This document shows positions 34,123-47,952 of a stretch of DNA of 64,000 nucleotides, piece after piece (position 1 is the stretch's first letter; each line of letters opens with the position of its first letter). The translations under genes and the position numbers were made by a program. The notes under the pieces were generated by a model. It saw only the letters and a program-made list of their open reading frames with translations, was not told the origin of the DNA and searched no databases. Origin of the DNA: Rhodoferax sp. WC2427 (GTDB taxonomy: Bacteria > Pseudomonadota > Gammaproteobacteria > Burkholderiales > Burkholderiaceae_C); assembly GCF_040822085.1 (NCBI RefSeq), contig NZ_CP162006.1:744001-808000 (forward strand). The letters run 5' to 3'.

Positions 34123-35007
34123 ATGCCTTTGCCCTGCACTGTCACCCCGATCTGGCCCGCCACCCTGCAACTCGGCGAGGGCACGCTGTGGCATGCCGCC
34201 AGCAGCCGCTTCTTCTTTGTGGACATCCGCGGCCAGGCGGTGCACAGCTGGTCGCCCACCACCGACGTGCGCCAGAGCTGGCAGATGCCCGAGATGGTGG
34301 GCTGGCTGGTGCCTTGCGCCGACGGCCAGGGCTTCATCGCCGGTTTCCAGTCCGGCTTTGTGCGCCTCACCCTGGAGCCCGCGCTGAAGATCGAACGCCT
34401 GGGCTCCCCGCACCCTGACCAGCCTGGCCTGCGCCTCAACGATGCCAAAGCCGATGCCGGTGGCCGCATCTGGGCCGGCTCCATGCACCATGAAAACCCC
34501 CAGCTGCCCCTGGGCCAGCTTGCCTGCCTGCACCCCGATGGGCGCATCGAGGTGGTGGAACAAAACATCCACATCGCCAACGGCCCCGCCATCTCGCCCG
34601 ACGGCAGCGTACTGCTGCACACCGACAGCCTGCTGCGCAGCATCTACTGCTACCGGCTCAGCGCCGACGGCCAGCTGCACAACAAAAACCTCTGGAAAAC
34701 CTTCGCCCCCGAAGACGGCGAGCCCGACGGCATGACCTTCGACGCCGAAGGCCATGTGTGGGTGGCCTTCTGGGGCGGCAGCTGCCTGCGCCGCTTCAAC
34801 CTGGCCGGCGACGAGCTGCAACGCATCGACATGCCCGCCAGCCAGATCACCAACGTGGCCTTTGGCGGCGAGAACCTGGATCTGATGCTGGTGACGAGTG
34901 CGCGCGTGGGCTTGTCCGATGAACAACTGGCCCAGCAGCCGCTGGCGGGCTCGGCGTTTGTGCTGCGCACCGGCGTGCGCGGGGTGGTGCCGGGGGTGTG
35001 GGGCTAG
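34123..35007 (+). CDS. SMP-30/gluconolactonase-type sugar lactonase
   Basis: A 294-residue six-bladed beta-propeller of the SMP-30 family. GEGTLWHAASSRFFFVDI carries the metal-binding Glu near residue 19. RLNDAKADAGGRIWAGSM carries Asn near residue 107, NGPAISPDG the next Asn, and PDGMTFDAEGHVWVAFWGG the metal-binding Asp. It hydrolyses the sugar lactone made by the SDR to the acid. Part of the galactose operon although a repeat copy and 126 bases separate it from the SDR gene. It overlaps the end of the next minus-strand gene by four bases. Confidence 0.85.
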   Translation: MPLPCTVTPIWPATLQLGEGTLWHAASSRFFFVDIRGQAVHSWSPTTDVRQSWQMPEMVGWLVPCADGQGFIAGFQSGFVRLTLEPALKIERLGSPHPDQPGLRLNDAKADAGGRIWAGSMHHENPQLPLGQLACLHPDGRIEVVEQNIHIANGPAISPDGSVLLHTDSLLRSIYCYRLSADGQLHNKNLWKTFAPEDGEPDGMTFDAEGHVWVAFWGGSCLRRFNLAGDELQRIDMPASQITNVAFGGENLDLMLVTSARVGLSDEQLAQQPLAGSAFVLRTGVRGVVPGVWG

Positions 35008-35669
35008 GCGCGCGCGAACAGTCTTTTGACCAGGGATGAGAAGCCGCTTCGCTTCTCGTACTGGCTCAGGGCCAAGGTGTGGCTCTCGAGTGCATCGATA
35101 CGCCCGCCCAGGAAGCGGCTGGCAACATCAAAAACCAGGTCTCCGCCATAGCCCTCTTCATCCACGTTTTCGATGGAGCACATGTCTAAAACGCGTGACT
35201 CTTCGGGCAATGGCGCCCCGATATTGGCAAACAGGCCGTCATCGGATGCCCCGGCGGCAGAGCGCACCAGTTGCCCCTGGGCATACAGGCTGTAGCCCCA
35301 GAGGTTTACGACGCTGTGCAACACGATCGCCAGCACCTGGCCCGTGGGATAGAGGTTCAACAGCTGGGTCTTGACGTCTGGCCGTTGGACCTTGGCTCCC
35401 TGGATGGCTTGGCGGGCTTGGGTGTCAAAAAAAAGACCCGGCAGGTCCCTTTCGCAGACGATAGTTCCATGGGGATAGGCCCCTACCGAGAGTACCCCTG
35501 ACGAGGGGTACAGGGCGGATACGAGATCCGATTCACCGCTGCGTACGTAGCCCGCTAAACCGAGCTGGTGGCATAAGGCATCGGCCCGTTGTGGTTGGTG
35601 TTGGGGCTTGGTACCGAAGTAACCCGGTTCCGCGCTCGCAAAAATCGCACATGCTTTCCATCCCATCAA
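35004..35669 (-). CDS. Uncharacterised protein, possible DUF6928 family
   Basis: A 221-residue protein starting MMGWKACAIFASAEPGYFG; the Gly-Trp-Lys start recalls DUF6928, but I am not certain. No signal peptide, membrane segment or catalytic motif is seen. It contains SVVNLWGYSLYAQGQLVR and DEEGYGGDLVFDVASRFLG. It converges with the lactonase gene. Base composition is somewhat lower in GC than its neighbours. Function unknown. Confidence 0.6.
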   Translation of the reverse strand: MMGWKACAIFASAEPGYFGTKPQHQPQRADALCHQLGLAGYVRSGESDLVSALYPSSGVLSVGAYPHGTIVCERDLPGLFFDTQARQAIQGAKVQRPDVKTQLLNLYPTGQVLAIVLHSVVNLWGYSLYAQGQLVRSAAGASDDGLFANIGAPLPEESRVLDMCSIENVDEEGYGGDLVFDVASRFLGGRIDALESHTLALSQYEKRSGFSSLVKRLFARA

Positions 35670-35763
35670 GAATCTTTCGAAAAAATGGCTTCGGTCAGAC
35701 GCAGTTTCAGGTGAATTTACACAAACCGCCCATTCTTCCTGAAATCCCTTTCATATCATCGGC

Positions 35764-37236
35764 TTAGGGTGCTTTTGCCAACTCCCCCACCAGCTCCCCC
35801 AGCCGCGCAAACGCCCGGTCCACCTCGGGCGTGAAGGGCCAGCCGCAGTTGACGCGCAGGTGGCTTTCGAAGCGGTTGGAGTTGGTAAAGATGGTGCCGG
35901 GGGCGATCACCGTGTTCTCGGCCAGGGCGGCGTGGAACAGGGCGGTGGCCGACAGGCCGTGGGGCAGCTCGATCCACAGCGACAGGCCGCCGCGCGGCAC
36001 GGTGAGGCGGGTGCCGGGCGGGAAGTAGGTGGCCACGGCCTGGGCGGTCTGGGTGCGCTGGGTGGCCAGGGTGGCGCGCAGGTGGCGCAGGTAGCGGTCA
36101 AAAGCCGGCGAGGCCATGAAGCTGGCGGCGGCGCGCTGGGCCAGGCGCTCGTTGCTGCGCGAGGCGGCGAACTTGAGCATCTCCACCCGGGTCTGCCAGC
36201 GCCCGGCGCTGATCCAGCCCAGGCGCAGGCCGGGGGCCAGGCATTTGTGCAGCGACGCGCAATACACCACATGGCCGCTGTCGTCCCAGGACTTGATGGC
36301 GCGCAGGGGCTCGTCGCGCAGCACGCTGTCGTCTACCAGGGCGCTGTAGGTGTCGTCTTCCACCAGGGCGACGTCGTGCTGCTGGCACAGGCGCAGCAGG
36401 GCTTGTTTGTGGGTGCTGGGCATGATGCTGCCGGTGGGGTTTTGCAGGTAGGGGATGACCACCACGGCCTTGATGCCCGGGGTGTTGCGCAGGGCCAGTT
36501 CCACCGCGTCCACCGAGATGCCGGTGCGCGGGCTGGTGGGGATTTCCAGCGCTTTCAGGCCCAGGCTTTCCAGGGTTTGCAGCAGGCCGTAGAAGGTGGG
36601 CGACTCCACCGCGATGGTGTCGCCGGGCTGGGCCACGGCGCGCAGGGCCAGGTTCAGCGCCTCGGTGCAGCCGTTGGTGACCTGGATGTCGGCCGCCGAC
36701 AGCCGCATGCCCGCCAGCAGCGCGCGCTGGGCCAGTACCTCCCGGAACTCGATGCAGCCCTGCGGCGGCGCGGCGCGCACCAGTTGCTCGGGGTCCAGGC
36801 GCAGGCTGCGCTGGGCGGCTTGCTGCAGGGCTTTGGCGGGGTAGAGCTCGGGGGCACAGCGGGCGGTGGACAGGTTGGTCTTGAAGCGCTGCATGCGCCC
36901 CAGCGCCAGAAATTCAGACACCTTGGTGTGGATGCCCACGTACTGCGCCGGGTCGGGCGCGCGCTGCATCGGTGGGTCGTTCACCGGGGCCAGTTTCGCA
37001 GTCGCCGGTGCCTGGCGCACAAAGTAGCCCGAGCGGGGCCGCGCCTCCAGCCAGCCTTCGCTCTCCAGCAGGCGGCACACCTGCATGGCGGTGGACAGGC
37101 TGACCGTGTGCTGGCGCACCACTTCGCGCAGCGACGGCATGCGGTGGCCGGGCAGCAGGCTGCCTGCGTGGATGGCGCTGCGGTAGTGCTCGGCGAGGTG
37201 CTGGTATTTGGGCTGGGTGGGCATGGACGTGGACAT
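35764..37236 (-). CDS. MocR/GabR-type regulator (GntR HTH fused to aminotransferase domain)
   Basis: A 490-residue fusion. The N-terminal GntR helix-turn-helix (LLPGHRMPSLREVVRQHTVSL) is followed by a PLP-dependent class I aminotransferase domain from residue ~100. ESPTFYG, YLQNPTGSIM, VEDDTYSAL and ASLHKCLAPGLRLGW (PLP-binding Lys) are visible. Such regulators sense PLP adducts of amino compounds. It is divergent from the DUF2917 gene across 170 bases, which it may control, as MocR genes typically regulate a neighbour. Confidence 0.9.
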   Translation of the reverse strand: MSTSMPTQPKYQHLAEHYRSAIHAGSLLPGHRMPSLREVVRQHTVSLSTAMQVCRLLESEGWLEARPRSGYFVRQAPATAKLAPVNDPPMQRAPDPAQYVGIHTKVSEFLALGRMQRFKTNLSTARCAPELYPAKALQQAAQRSLRLDPEQLVRAAPPQGCIEFREVLAQRALLAGMRLSAADIQVTNGCTEALNLALRAVAQPGDTIAVESPTFYGLLQTLESLGLKALEIPTSPRTGISVDAVELALRNTPGIKAVVVIPYLQNPTGSIMPSTHKQALLRLCQQHDVALVEDDTYSALVDDSVLRDEPLRAIKSWDDSGHVVYCASLHKCLAPGLRLGWISAGRWQTRVEMLKFAASRSNERLAQRAAASFMASPAFDRYLRHLRATLATQRTQTAQAVATYFPPGTRLTVPRGGLSLWIELPHGLSATALFHAALAENTVIAPGTIFTNSNRFESHLRVNCGWPFTPEVDRAFARLGELVGELAKAP

Positions 37237-37406
37237 GGCGCATGGTGCGGCATGGCGCGCGGGCTGAACAGGTACAGACGGCGGTAAAACAGACCATAAC
37301 AGATGCCAATCTTCTGCACTGTTACGGTACAGATGGGTGGGGTCTGTGGCTGTTCGGCGCGGGCTGGATTTTTTACGCTACAGGCTCTTTCACCAAAAGG
37401 TCTTGT

Positions 37407-37748
37407 ATGTCCACCCTTGTTGCGCCAGAACCTCTGTTCACCCTGCACTTGCAAGCCGCCCAGCGGGCCTGGGAGCGCCTGCCCTGCGGGGCCGAAATTA
37501 CCGTGCAGCAGGGCGCGGTGCGCCTGCATGTGATGGCCTACATGGCGGGGATGTGGGTGGAGCTGCCGGTGCTGCTGAGCGCTGGGGAGCGGCACCGGGT
37601 GGAGCTGGCGGGATGGATGCAGATGGAGGCCGTGGGCGCAGCCCAGGTCAGTGCAGTGGCACGGCCCGGTTGGGGGGTGCTGCCTTGGCTTTATTCCTGT
37701 TTTGATAGCGCCTTGTGCTTATTCCGTAAGCGTAGGGGCCAGTTTTAG
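37407..37748 (+). CDS. DUF2917 family protein
   Basis: A 113-residue protein starting MSTLVAPEPLFTLHLQ. ITVQQGAVRLHVMAYMAG and LPVLLSAGERHRVELAGW give the beta-rich, cupin-like pattern of DUF2917 proteins. The last ~15 codons read through a copy of the dispersed repeat (CLFRKRRGQF), so the natural C-terminus was probably changed by that element. Next to a MocR regulator. Function unknown. Confidence 0.65.
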   Translation: MSTLVAPEPLFTLHLQAAQRAWERLPCGAEITVQQGAVRLHVMAYMAGMWVELPVLLSAGERHRVELAGWMQMEAVGAAQVSAVARPGWGVLPWLYSCFDSALCLFRKRRGQF

Positions 37749-37750
37749 CC
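37698..37750. repeat. dispersed palindromic repeat forming the DUF2917 gene end
   Basis: TTTTGATAGCGCCTTGTGCTT then ATTCCGTAAGCGTAGGGG. The DUF2917 stop codon TAG (37746-37748) lies at its right edge, so the element supplies the stop. Confidence 0.6.
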
Positions 37751-37759
37751 TTTAAATAT

Positions 37760-38563
37760 TTACCGGGCTTGCGCACGCGTCAGCAGGTAGTCCTGGTGCA
37801 CGTGGTTGTCGACAAAGTAGTCGGCGGCAATGGCTTCGAACTCGGCGCGGAACTGCTGCAGCTGCGCGGGCGTGCTGGCCAGTCTGGCGACGAGTTTTTG
37901 CATCGGCCCGATGGTCTGCTCCAGAAACAGGCGGTAGTGGGGGATGCTGAGGGCGGGCAACTGCATGGCGCCGCGCGCGAAAAACGGCGGGCTGAACGCA
38001 CCGCCCAGGCGCTCGGCGATGGTGGCGGGGTGGCCCCACTGCGGTGGCGGTGAGGCCCCTTCGGGCAACGGCGGCGCGTGGCGGCCAAGGAAAGCCAACA
38101 TCTTGCCAACCATGTGCTCGGGTGGCCAGGTGGCAAAGGCGATACGGCCCTGGGGTGTGAGCACGCGGCGCATCTCGGCCACCACCCGGGCGGGGCGGGG
38201 GGCAAACATGTGGCCAAACTGGCTCAGCACCACGTCAAAGGATGCGTCGGGGTAGGGCAGTTGCTCGGCATCGCCCTCGGTCCAGACGATGTCTTCACAG
38301 CGGGCGATGGCGGCGTTGTCGCGCGCCTGCACCAGCAGCTCGGGCGTGAGGTCCAGCGCCGTGACCCGTGCGCCCGCGCGGGCCGCCGTGAGGGCGACGA
38401 TGCCGGTGCCAGTGCCCACGTCCAGCACCGCCTCCCCCGCCTGGATGCCCGCAAACCGCACCAAGTGCGCCGCCACCGGCAGGGTGAACACGGCCATGGG
38501 TGTAAACGATGCCCAGATGGCACGCTGTTGCTGCTTCCAGTCTTCCAACGGGCCGTTTGCCAT
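37760..38563 (-). CDS. Class I SAM-dependent methyltransferase (UbiE/BioC-like)
   Basis: A 267-residue methyltransferase. VLDVGTGTGIVALTAARAG is motif I, VTALDLTPELL the acidic post-motif, DIVWTEGDAEQLPYPDASFDVVLSQF motifs II-III. The C-terminal third (IPHYRLFLEQTIGPMQK) differs from UbiE proper. Substrate unknown; a small-molecule methyltransferase is most likely. It stands alone. Confidence 0.85.
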   Translation of the reverse strand: MANGPLEDWKQQQRAIWASFTPMAVFTLPVAAHLVRFAGIQAGEAVLDVGTGTGIVALTAARAGARVTALDLTPELLVQARDNAAIARCEDIVWTEGDAEQLPYPDASFDVVLSQFGHMFAPRPARVVAEMRRVLTPQGRIAFATWPPEHMVGKMLAFLGRHAPPLPEGASPPPQWGHPATIAERLGGAFSPPFFARGAMQLPALSIPHYRLFLEQTIGPMQKLVARLASTPAQLQQFRAEFEAIAADYFVDNHVHQDYLLTRAQAR

Positions 38564-38744
38564 GGGGCGTTCCTAAACGCCAAATACTAGTGCGTACCGA
38601 CCAAAAGACAAGCGCAACACGAGGGATTGCAGTTGCAACACAGCCACCGGCTTGCCGACACACACAAGCCGCCGCCGCTTGGGAAGATCACCCCATCGCA
38701 AAACACTGCACCAGTCTTGGTGCTACAACCCAAAGGATCCCACC

Positions 38745-39053
38745 ATGACCCGCTCTTTCAACCGCATCGCTGCTTCCGCCCTGTTCGCCCTGGCTGCCGG
38801 TGCGTTCCTCCCCGCCCACGCTGCCACCAACGACGCCGACCTGGCCAACTCGGTCCAGTCCGCCATCAGCACCCAGCTGGGTAGCGATGCCAAGGACCTG
38901 ACCGTCACCGCCAGCAACGGCACCGTGACCCTGCACGGCTGGGCCCAGGGCCCGCAAGAAGACGCCAAGGCCCGCTACATCGCCAGCACCGTGCCCGGCG
39001 TGACCAATGCCTATAGCAGCGTGCGTGTCTTCTCCAGCGACAGCAACGAATAA
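38745..39053 (+). CDS. Small periplasmic BON-domain protein, copy 3 (inverted, mosaic)
   Basis: A 102-residue secreted BON protein, nearly identical to copies 1 and 2 but in the opposite orientation. Its 5' flank and first half follow copy 2 (GCGATGGGGTGATC on the complementary strand, Ala22, Ala59). Its end and 3' hairpins follow copy 1 (SDSNE, 15 bp stem). The shared block runs from about 38623 to 39145. Start ATG 38745. A mosaic like this is what recombination between the copies would leave. Confidence 0.86.
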   Translation: MTRSFNRIAASALFALAAGAFLPAHAATNDADLANSVQSAISTQLGSDAKDLTVTASNGTVTLHGWAQGPQEDAKARYIASTVPGVTNAYSSVRVFSSDSNE

Positions 39054-39059
39054 ACACCT

Positions 39060-39132
39060 CTGAGGGCGTTTTAGCCCTCTTGCGCTTATCTGTAGAGCGG
39101 TGGCAGCTATTGAAAAGATAGCTTCCACCGCT
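39060..39132. terminator. hairpins downstream of BON gene copy 3
   Basis: GAGGGC/GCCCTC stem and the 15 bp stem AGCGGTGGCAGCTAT (39096-39110) with its complement at 39118-39132 carrying one mismatch. Counterpart of 21822-21892. Confidence 0.6.
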
Positions 39133-39201
39133 TTTGGCGTTGGAACAGGTCGGTACGGCCAAGCTGCCACAATCACCCCCGTCTCCTCTCTCACCTGCTC
39201 C

Positions 39202-40458
39202 ATGCAAATCCCTTACGAACTCCTGGTCGGCTGGCGCTACACGCGGGCGGGCCGGGCCACCCGGCGCAACGGCTTCATTAACTTCATCTCGGGTGTGTCC
39301 ATGCTCGGCATTGCGCTGGGCGTGGCGGCGCTGATCATCGTGCTCAGCGTGATGAACGGCTTTCAGAAAGAGGTGCGCGACCGCATGCTGTCGGTGGTGG
39401 CGCACATTGAAATCTTCGCCCCCAATGGCGAGGCGCTGCCCGACGTGGCCAAGACCCTGGCCGAGGTCAAGCAGAACCCCGCCGTCATCGGTGCTGCACC
39501 TTTTATAGCTAGCCAAGCCCTGCTGGCGCGCGGTGAGGACATGAAAGGCACGATAGTGCGCGGCATCGACCCGGCGCACGAGGGCGAGGTCACCGACCTG
39601 GCCGTGGCCCTGCCCAAGGAAACCCTGGCCAAGCTGGTGCCTGGCCAGTTCGGCGTGGTGCTGGGCATCGACCTGGCGCGCAGCCTGGGCGTGCGCGTGG
39701 GCGACCCGGTCACACTGATTGCCCCCAGCGGCCAGGTCACCCCGGCGGGCGTGGTGCCGCGCCTGAAGCAGATGACGGTGGTGGGCACCTTCGAGTCCGG
39801 CCACTATGAATACGACTCGGCCCTGCTGATGCTGCACATGGAAGATGCCGAGCGCATCTTCCGCCTGGAAGGCCCCACCGGCATCCGCGTCAAGCTGCAA
39901 GACCTGCACCAGGCGCGCCAGGTGGCCCAGCAGCTGGCCAACAGCCTCAGCGGCAACCTGCTGATCCGCGACTGGACGCAGCAGAACAAGACCTGGTTCG
40001 CCGCGGTGGAGCTGGAAAAACGCATGATGTTCATCATCCTCACACTGATCGTCGCGGTGGCCGCGTTCAACCTGGTCAGCACCCTGGTGATGACGGTGAC
40101 CGACAAGCGCGCCGACATCGCCATCCTGCGCACCCTGGGGGCCAGCCCGCGCAGCATCATGGGCATCTTCATGGTGCAGGGCGCGATGGTGGGCGTCATC
40201 GGCACGCTGGCCGGGCTGCTGCTGGGCCTGGGCATTGCCTTCAACATCGACGTGATCGTGCCCGCGCTGGAGCAGCTGTTCCATGCCAGCTTTTTGCCGC
40301 GCGAGGTGTATTTCATCAGCCGCATGCCCAGCGAGCCGCAGCAGGCCGACATCGTTCCGATCGCGGTGATCTCGCTGATCCTGGCCTTCGTGGCCACCAT
40401 CTACCCCAGCTGGCACGCCAGCCGTGTCAATCCTGCTGAAGCGCTCCGTTATGAATAA
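39202..40458 (+). CDS. lolC: Lipoprotein-releasing ABC transporter permease LolC/LolE
   Basis: A 418-residue inner-membrane permease of the MacB/FtsX fold. First helix at residues ~25-45, the large periplasmic domain at ~50-265, then three helices between ~270 and the end with [24 protein letters not shown] (ATPase-coupling helix) and [16 protein letters not shown] at the terminus. With LolD it releases outer-membrane lipoproteins to LolA. Start ATG 39202 ([15 protein letters not shown]). The stop overlaps the lolD start by 8 bases. A short stretch near 39500 may derive from the dispersed repeat. Confidence 0.93.
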   Translation: MQIPYELLVGWRYTRAGRATRRNGFINFISGVSMLGIALGVAALIIVLSVMNGFQKEVRDRMLSVVAHIEIFAPNGEALPDVAKTLAEVKQNPAVIGAAPFIASQALLARGEDMKGTIVRGIDPAHEGEVTDLAVALPKETLAKLVPGQFGVVLGIDLARSLGVRVGDPVTLIAPSGQVTPAGVVPRLKQMTVVGTFESGHYEYDSALLMLHMEDAERIFRLEGPTGIRVKLQDLHQARQVAQQLANSLSGNLLIRDWTQQNKTWFAAVELEKRMMFIILTLIVAVAAFNLVSTLVMTVTDKRADIAILRTLGASPRSIMGIFMVQGAMVGVIGTLAGLLLGLGIAFNIDVIVPALEQLFHASFLPREVYFISRMPSEPQQADIVPIAVISLILAFVATIYPSWHASRVNPAEALRYE

Positions 40459-41143
40459 GCCCGCTGATAACCCCGTTCTTCAGGCTACGGGCCTGACCAA
40501 GCGTTTTTCTGAGGGCCGCCTGGACGTGACCGTGCTCAAGGGCGTGGACCTGCAGGTGTTTGCGGGCGAAACCGTGGCCATCGTCGGCGCATCCGGCTCG
40601 GGCAAAAGCACGCTGCTGCACCTGCTGGGCGGGCTCGATGCCCCCAGCAGCGGCGCGGTGCAGCTCCATGGCCACGACATGGCCCGGTGGGACGCAGCCG
40701 AGCAGGGCCGCCAGCGCAACCAGCACCTGGGCTTTGTCTACCAGTTCCACCACCTGTTGCCCGAATTCAGCGCGCTGGACAACGTGGCCATGCCCTTGTG
40801 GATCCGCCGACTGCCGCGTGCCCAGGCGGCTCAGGAGGCCATGAAAATTCTGGCCTTGGTGGGTTTGCAGGACCGCGTGCACCACCGGCCCGCCGAACTC
40901 TCGGGCGGCGAGCGCCAGCGCGTGGCCATCGCCCGCGCCCTGGTCGCCCGGCCCGCCTGCGTGCTGGCCGACGAGCCTACCGGCAACCTGGACCGCAACA
41001 CGGCCGACGGCGTGTTTGCACTGATGCTGCAACTCGCCCGCGACCAGGGCACGGCCTTTGTGCTGGTGACCCACGACGAGACTTTGGCGGCCCGCTGCGG
41101 ACGCACTTTGCGCCTGAACCTGGGGCAATTCGCCGCGGCTTGA
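40451..41143 (+). CDS. lolD: Lipoprotein-releasing ABC transporter ATPase LolD
   Basis: A 230-residue ATPase. Walker [11 protein letters not shown]-loop [21 protein letters not shown], signature [15 protein letters not shown] and Walker [12 protein letters not shown], then switch His in LVTHD. The HHLLPEF stretch is typical of LolD. Start ATG 40451 lies inside the end of lolC, giving coupled translation. Confidence 0.95.
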   Translation: MNKPADNPVLQATGLTKRFSEGRLDVTVLKGVDLQVFAGETVAIVGASGSGKSTLLHLLGGLDAPSSGAVQLHGHDMARWDAAEQGRQRNQHLGFVYQFHHLLPEFSALDNVAMPLWIRRLPRAQAAQEAMKILALVGLQDRVHHRPAELSGGERQRVAIARALVARPACVLADEPTGNLDRNTADGVFALMLQLARDQGTAFVLVTHDETLAARCGRTLRLNLGQFAAA

Positions 41144-41330
41144 ACCTGCCATCCGCTGTATAAACACCGATTTGCACCCTGGTTACGCAGGCGTACACTC
41201 GATAAATTGTGTATTTTTGTATCGGGGTCGGGGCCGACGTGAGCCTGCCGGGGCCTGTTTTCGTGCCTTGGCAACGCTACCTGGGTGAGCGTGTCACGGG
41301 ATTATCGAGTTCAAGACAAAGGGCGAGTCC

Positions 41331-43120
41331 ATGCCAGGTAAGGATAAATTCCACGCGCGGGTGATCCAGGTCCTGCGTGACAGCCGCGTGTTTGGCACGC
41401 TGGATGAGGCGGTATTGCACGATCTGGCTGGCGTGTTGGAACTGCAGGAAGTGCGCGGCGGCAGCCTGGTGCTGCAAGAGGGCGCAGCGGCCGACAGCAT
41501 GTTCTTCGTCATCACCGGCCGCCTGCGGGCCTCGCGCCGCAACCGCGACGGCAGCGTCCTGCTGTACAACGAAATACGCCCCGGCGAGAGCGTGGGCGAG
41601 CTGGGCATGATCCTACGCCAGCCACGCACCGCCGACGTGACCGCCGTGCGCGACTCCACCCTGGCCGTGCTGGACCGCAGCCACTTTGAAGCCATGCTGG
41701 TGCGCCATCCGCTGGCCTTCAACCGGGTGTTCTCCCAAGCCATCTTTGACCACCTGCGCCACACAACCCAGGTGGTAGACCGGCACCAGGCCCAGACCTT
41801 TGTGGTGGTGCCGCTGCACGAAGGTGCGGGCTCGGCCGAGGTGGCGCGCGGCTTGGCCCAGGCCTTTGCCCGCAGGGGCAGGGTGCACCACATCACGCCG
41901 TCGGCCGAGCTGGAGCGCGGCTCGCAAACCTCGGAAGGTGCAGGTGGTGCCGACCGGTTCGATGCGCTGGAAGACGCGTTTGACTTTTTGGTCTATGAGG
42001 CCGATGCCACGCCCTCGTCGTGGACGCGGCGGGCCTTCCGCCAGGCCGACCAGGTGATTTTTGTGGCCAATGCGGGAGCCACGCAAGCCCAGGGTGCGCT
42101 GGAGCAGCGGCTTACCCAAGAGCCCGGTTTCGGCATGAAGCGCCAGCACCTGGTGGTGCTGTACCCCGGTTCGGCAGTGGCCCCCGACGTGACCACCGTC
42201 TGGCGCGCTGGTCGGCAGATCGAGCGGGTCTACCCCACGCGCGACCAGCATGCGGGCGACTACGCCCGGCTGGCACGCTACCTGACCGGCCGCGCCGTGG
42301 GCGTGGTGCTGGGCGGCGGCGGGGCGCGCGGCTTTGCCCACCTGGGCGTGCTGCGGGCCATGCAGGAGGCGAATATTCCGGTTGATCTGGTGGGTGGCAA
42401 CAGCATGGGCGCGCTGATCGGGGCGCAATTTGCCTGCGGCCTGCCACTGAACCAGATCCGTGACCAGACCCGCAAGTTTGCCGAGGGCGGCGAGTGGCCG
42501 ACCTTGCCGCTGGTGTCCATCGTCTCGGGCGGACGTGTCAAGCGCGACCTGCGCGCCATGTTTGGCGATACCCAGATCGATGCCCTGTGGACCCCGTACT
42601 TTGCCGCCGCCTGCAACCTCACCAAAGGCGGCACCACGGTGCAGGAAACCGGCCCCCTGTGGCGCGCCGTGCTGGCCAGCAATTCGCCCGCAGGCCTGTT
42701 CCCCCCGGTGCTGGTGGATGGCAATTTGCTGGTGGACGGGGCAATTCTGGAAAACGTGCCGGTGGACGCGATGCGCATGCGCCTGGGCGTGGCGCTGGAA
42801 AAGCGCCGCGGCAACGGCACCATCGTGGCCATCGACGTGGACGTGCAGGTCGAGATGGGCGTGGACCCGGCGCTGGAGCGGTTGTCGGTGCGCCACACCC
42901 TCAAAGGCATGGTGTCGCGCAAGCCCCGCAGCACGCCGGGCATCGCTGAAATTCTGTACCGTGCCGGGCACATCGGCGGCCTGCACCAGCGTGCGGCCAC
43001 CATTGCCCAGGCCGACCAGTACCTGGAGCCGCCGGTGGCCGGTTTTTCACTGATGGCCTACAACCGGGCCGACGAAATTATCGAAGTGGGCTACCGCCAT
43101 GCGATGGAGACAATCGAAAA

Positions 43121-43133
<13 letters not shown>
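41331..43133 (+). CDS. cNMP-binding domain/patatin-like phospholipase fusion
   Basis: A 600-residue protein. A cyclic-nucleotide-binding domain (about 15-145, with SMFFVITGRLRASR and PGESVGELGMILRQPRTADVTA, the phosphate-binding cassette) is followed by a middle region with a Rossmann-like pattern, then a patatin domain (~320-530). The patatin catalytic parts are all present: oxyanion loop GGGGARG (328-334), Ser358 in GNSMG, and Asp469 in VDGAI. It resembles neuropathy-target-esterase-like bacterial proteins that hydrolyse lysophospholipids. Its end overlaps the peptide-synthetase start by 13 bases, so lipid hydrolysis and the synthetase are probably linked. Confidence 0.88.
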
Positions 43134-46977
<3,844 letters not shown>

Positions 46978-46978
<1 letters not shown>

Positions 46979-47637
46979 TGTCCTCCATGCGCTGGCGCAT
47001 ATTCGGCCTGGTGTTGGTGGCGGTGGCCCTGGTGGGGCTGGCGGTGGCCTGGAGCGCCTCGCCGCTGCGGCAGTGGCTGGATGCCGACCGCATTGTCACC
47101 ACGCTGCGGGCGTTGGGCGCCTCGTTCGGGCCGGTGGCGGCGGTGCTGGGCTTTGCGCTGGCCAGCATCCTGGTGGTGCCGCTGGGCTTTCTGACCCTGG
47201 TGGCCCTGGTGGCCTTTGGCCCCTGGCTGGGCATGGCCACCACCTTTGCCGGGGCCCTGCTGGGGGCCATGGCCAGTTATGGCCTGGGGCATCTGCTGGG
47301 CAACCCGGTGCTGCAAAAGTGGGGCGGCGAGCGGGTCAATACCGTCAGCCGCCGCCTGGCGGAGCGCGGCTTGCTGGCCGTGGTGGCGGTGCGCATGGTG
47401 CCCATTGCGCCGTTTGCCATCGTCAACATGGTCGCCGGGGCTTCGCACATCCGCCTGCGCGACATGGTGCTGGGCACCGCGTTGGGCATGGCCCCGGGCA
47501 CGGTGGTCATGGCGTTTTTTGTGGACCAGATCGTGGCTGCTTTCCGCCACCCCGGCCCGTTGGCGGTGGCTATTGTGCTGGGTTTGCTGGCCCTGGTCGC
47601 CGTGGGAGGCTGGGCCGCGCGGAAGTATTTGCGGTAA
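46978..47637 (+). CDS. VTT/TVP38 (DedA-like) membrane protein
   Basis: A 219-residue protein with about five membrane segments. The VTT-domain hallmarks are present: LVVPLGFLTLVALVAFGPWLG, LLGAMASYGLGHLLG, VRMVPIAPFAIVNMVAGASHI and LGTALGMAPGTVVMAFF. VTT proteins include lipid scramblases and DedA-type exporters. ATG 46978 overlaps the synthetase stop (ATGA), so the two are made together. By context it may handle or export a lipid product. Confidence 0.85.
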
Positions 47638-47819
47638 GCGCATTTCCGGCGCCCTTGCGCGCCTTGGCCGAAAATCCGGCGGTCCACGCAGAGCCGGTCC
47701 GCATCCGGTGGCTGGCCTGCGCAGGCGGCGTTTGCTGTGCGGCACCGTGCCCATCCCCTTGAAAACCATGGACGCCAGCAGGCTGGGGTGTAATGCCCAC
47801 TGCGGCGCGCCAATTTGAG

Positions 47820-47952
47820 GCGGCATTTAGTTATTCATAATCCATTCACAGGCTGTTATTTTTTGTTTATTTTGTATTGTTTTTGTATTTGTAATAAGTG
47901 AATATTTTATTTAAAAAAATATAACATATTAATAATATATGACACCGTATCC
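47820..47952 (+). promoter_or_regulatory. AT-rich promoter region before the FeeM-PilZ gene
   Basis: About 130 bases rich in A/T runs (TTTGTTTATTTTGTATTG, TATTTTATTTAAAAAAATAT), in sharp contrast to the GC-rich neighbours. Such a block often binds H-NS-like silencers and holds the promoter. No exact -35/-10 pair is assigned. The preceding ~180 bases of the 315-base gap hold nothing recognised. Confidence 0.5.
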
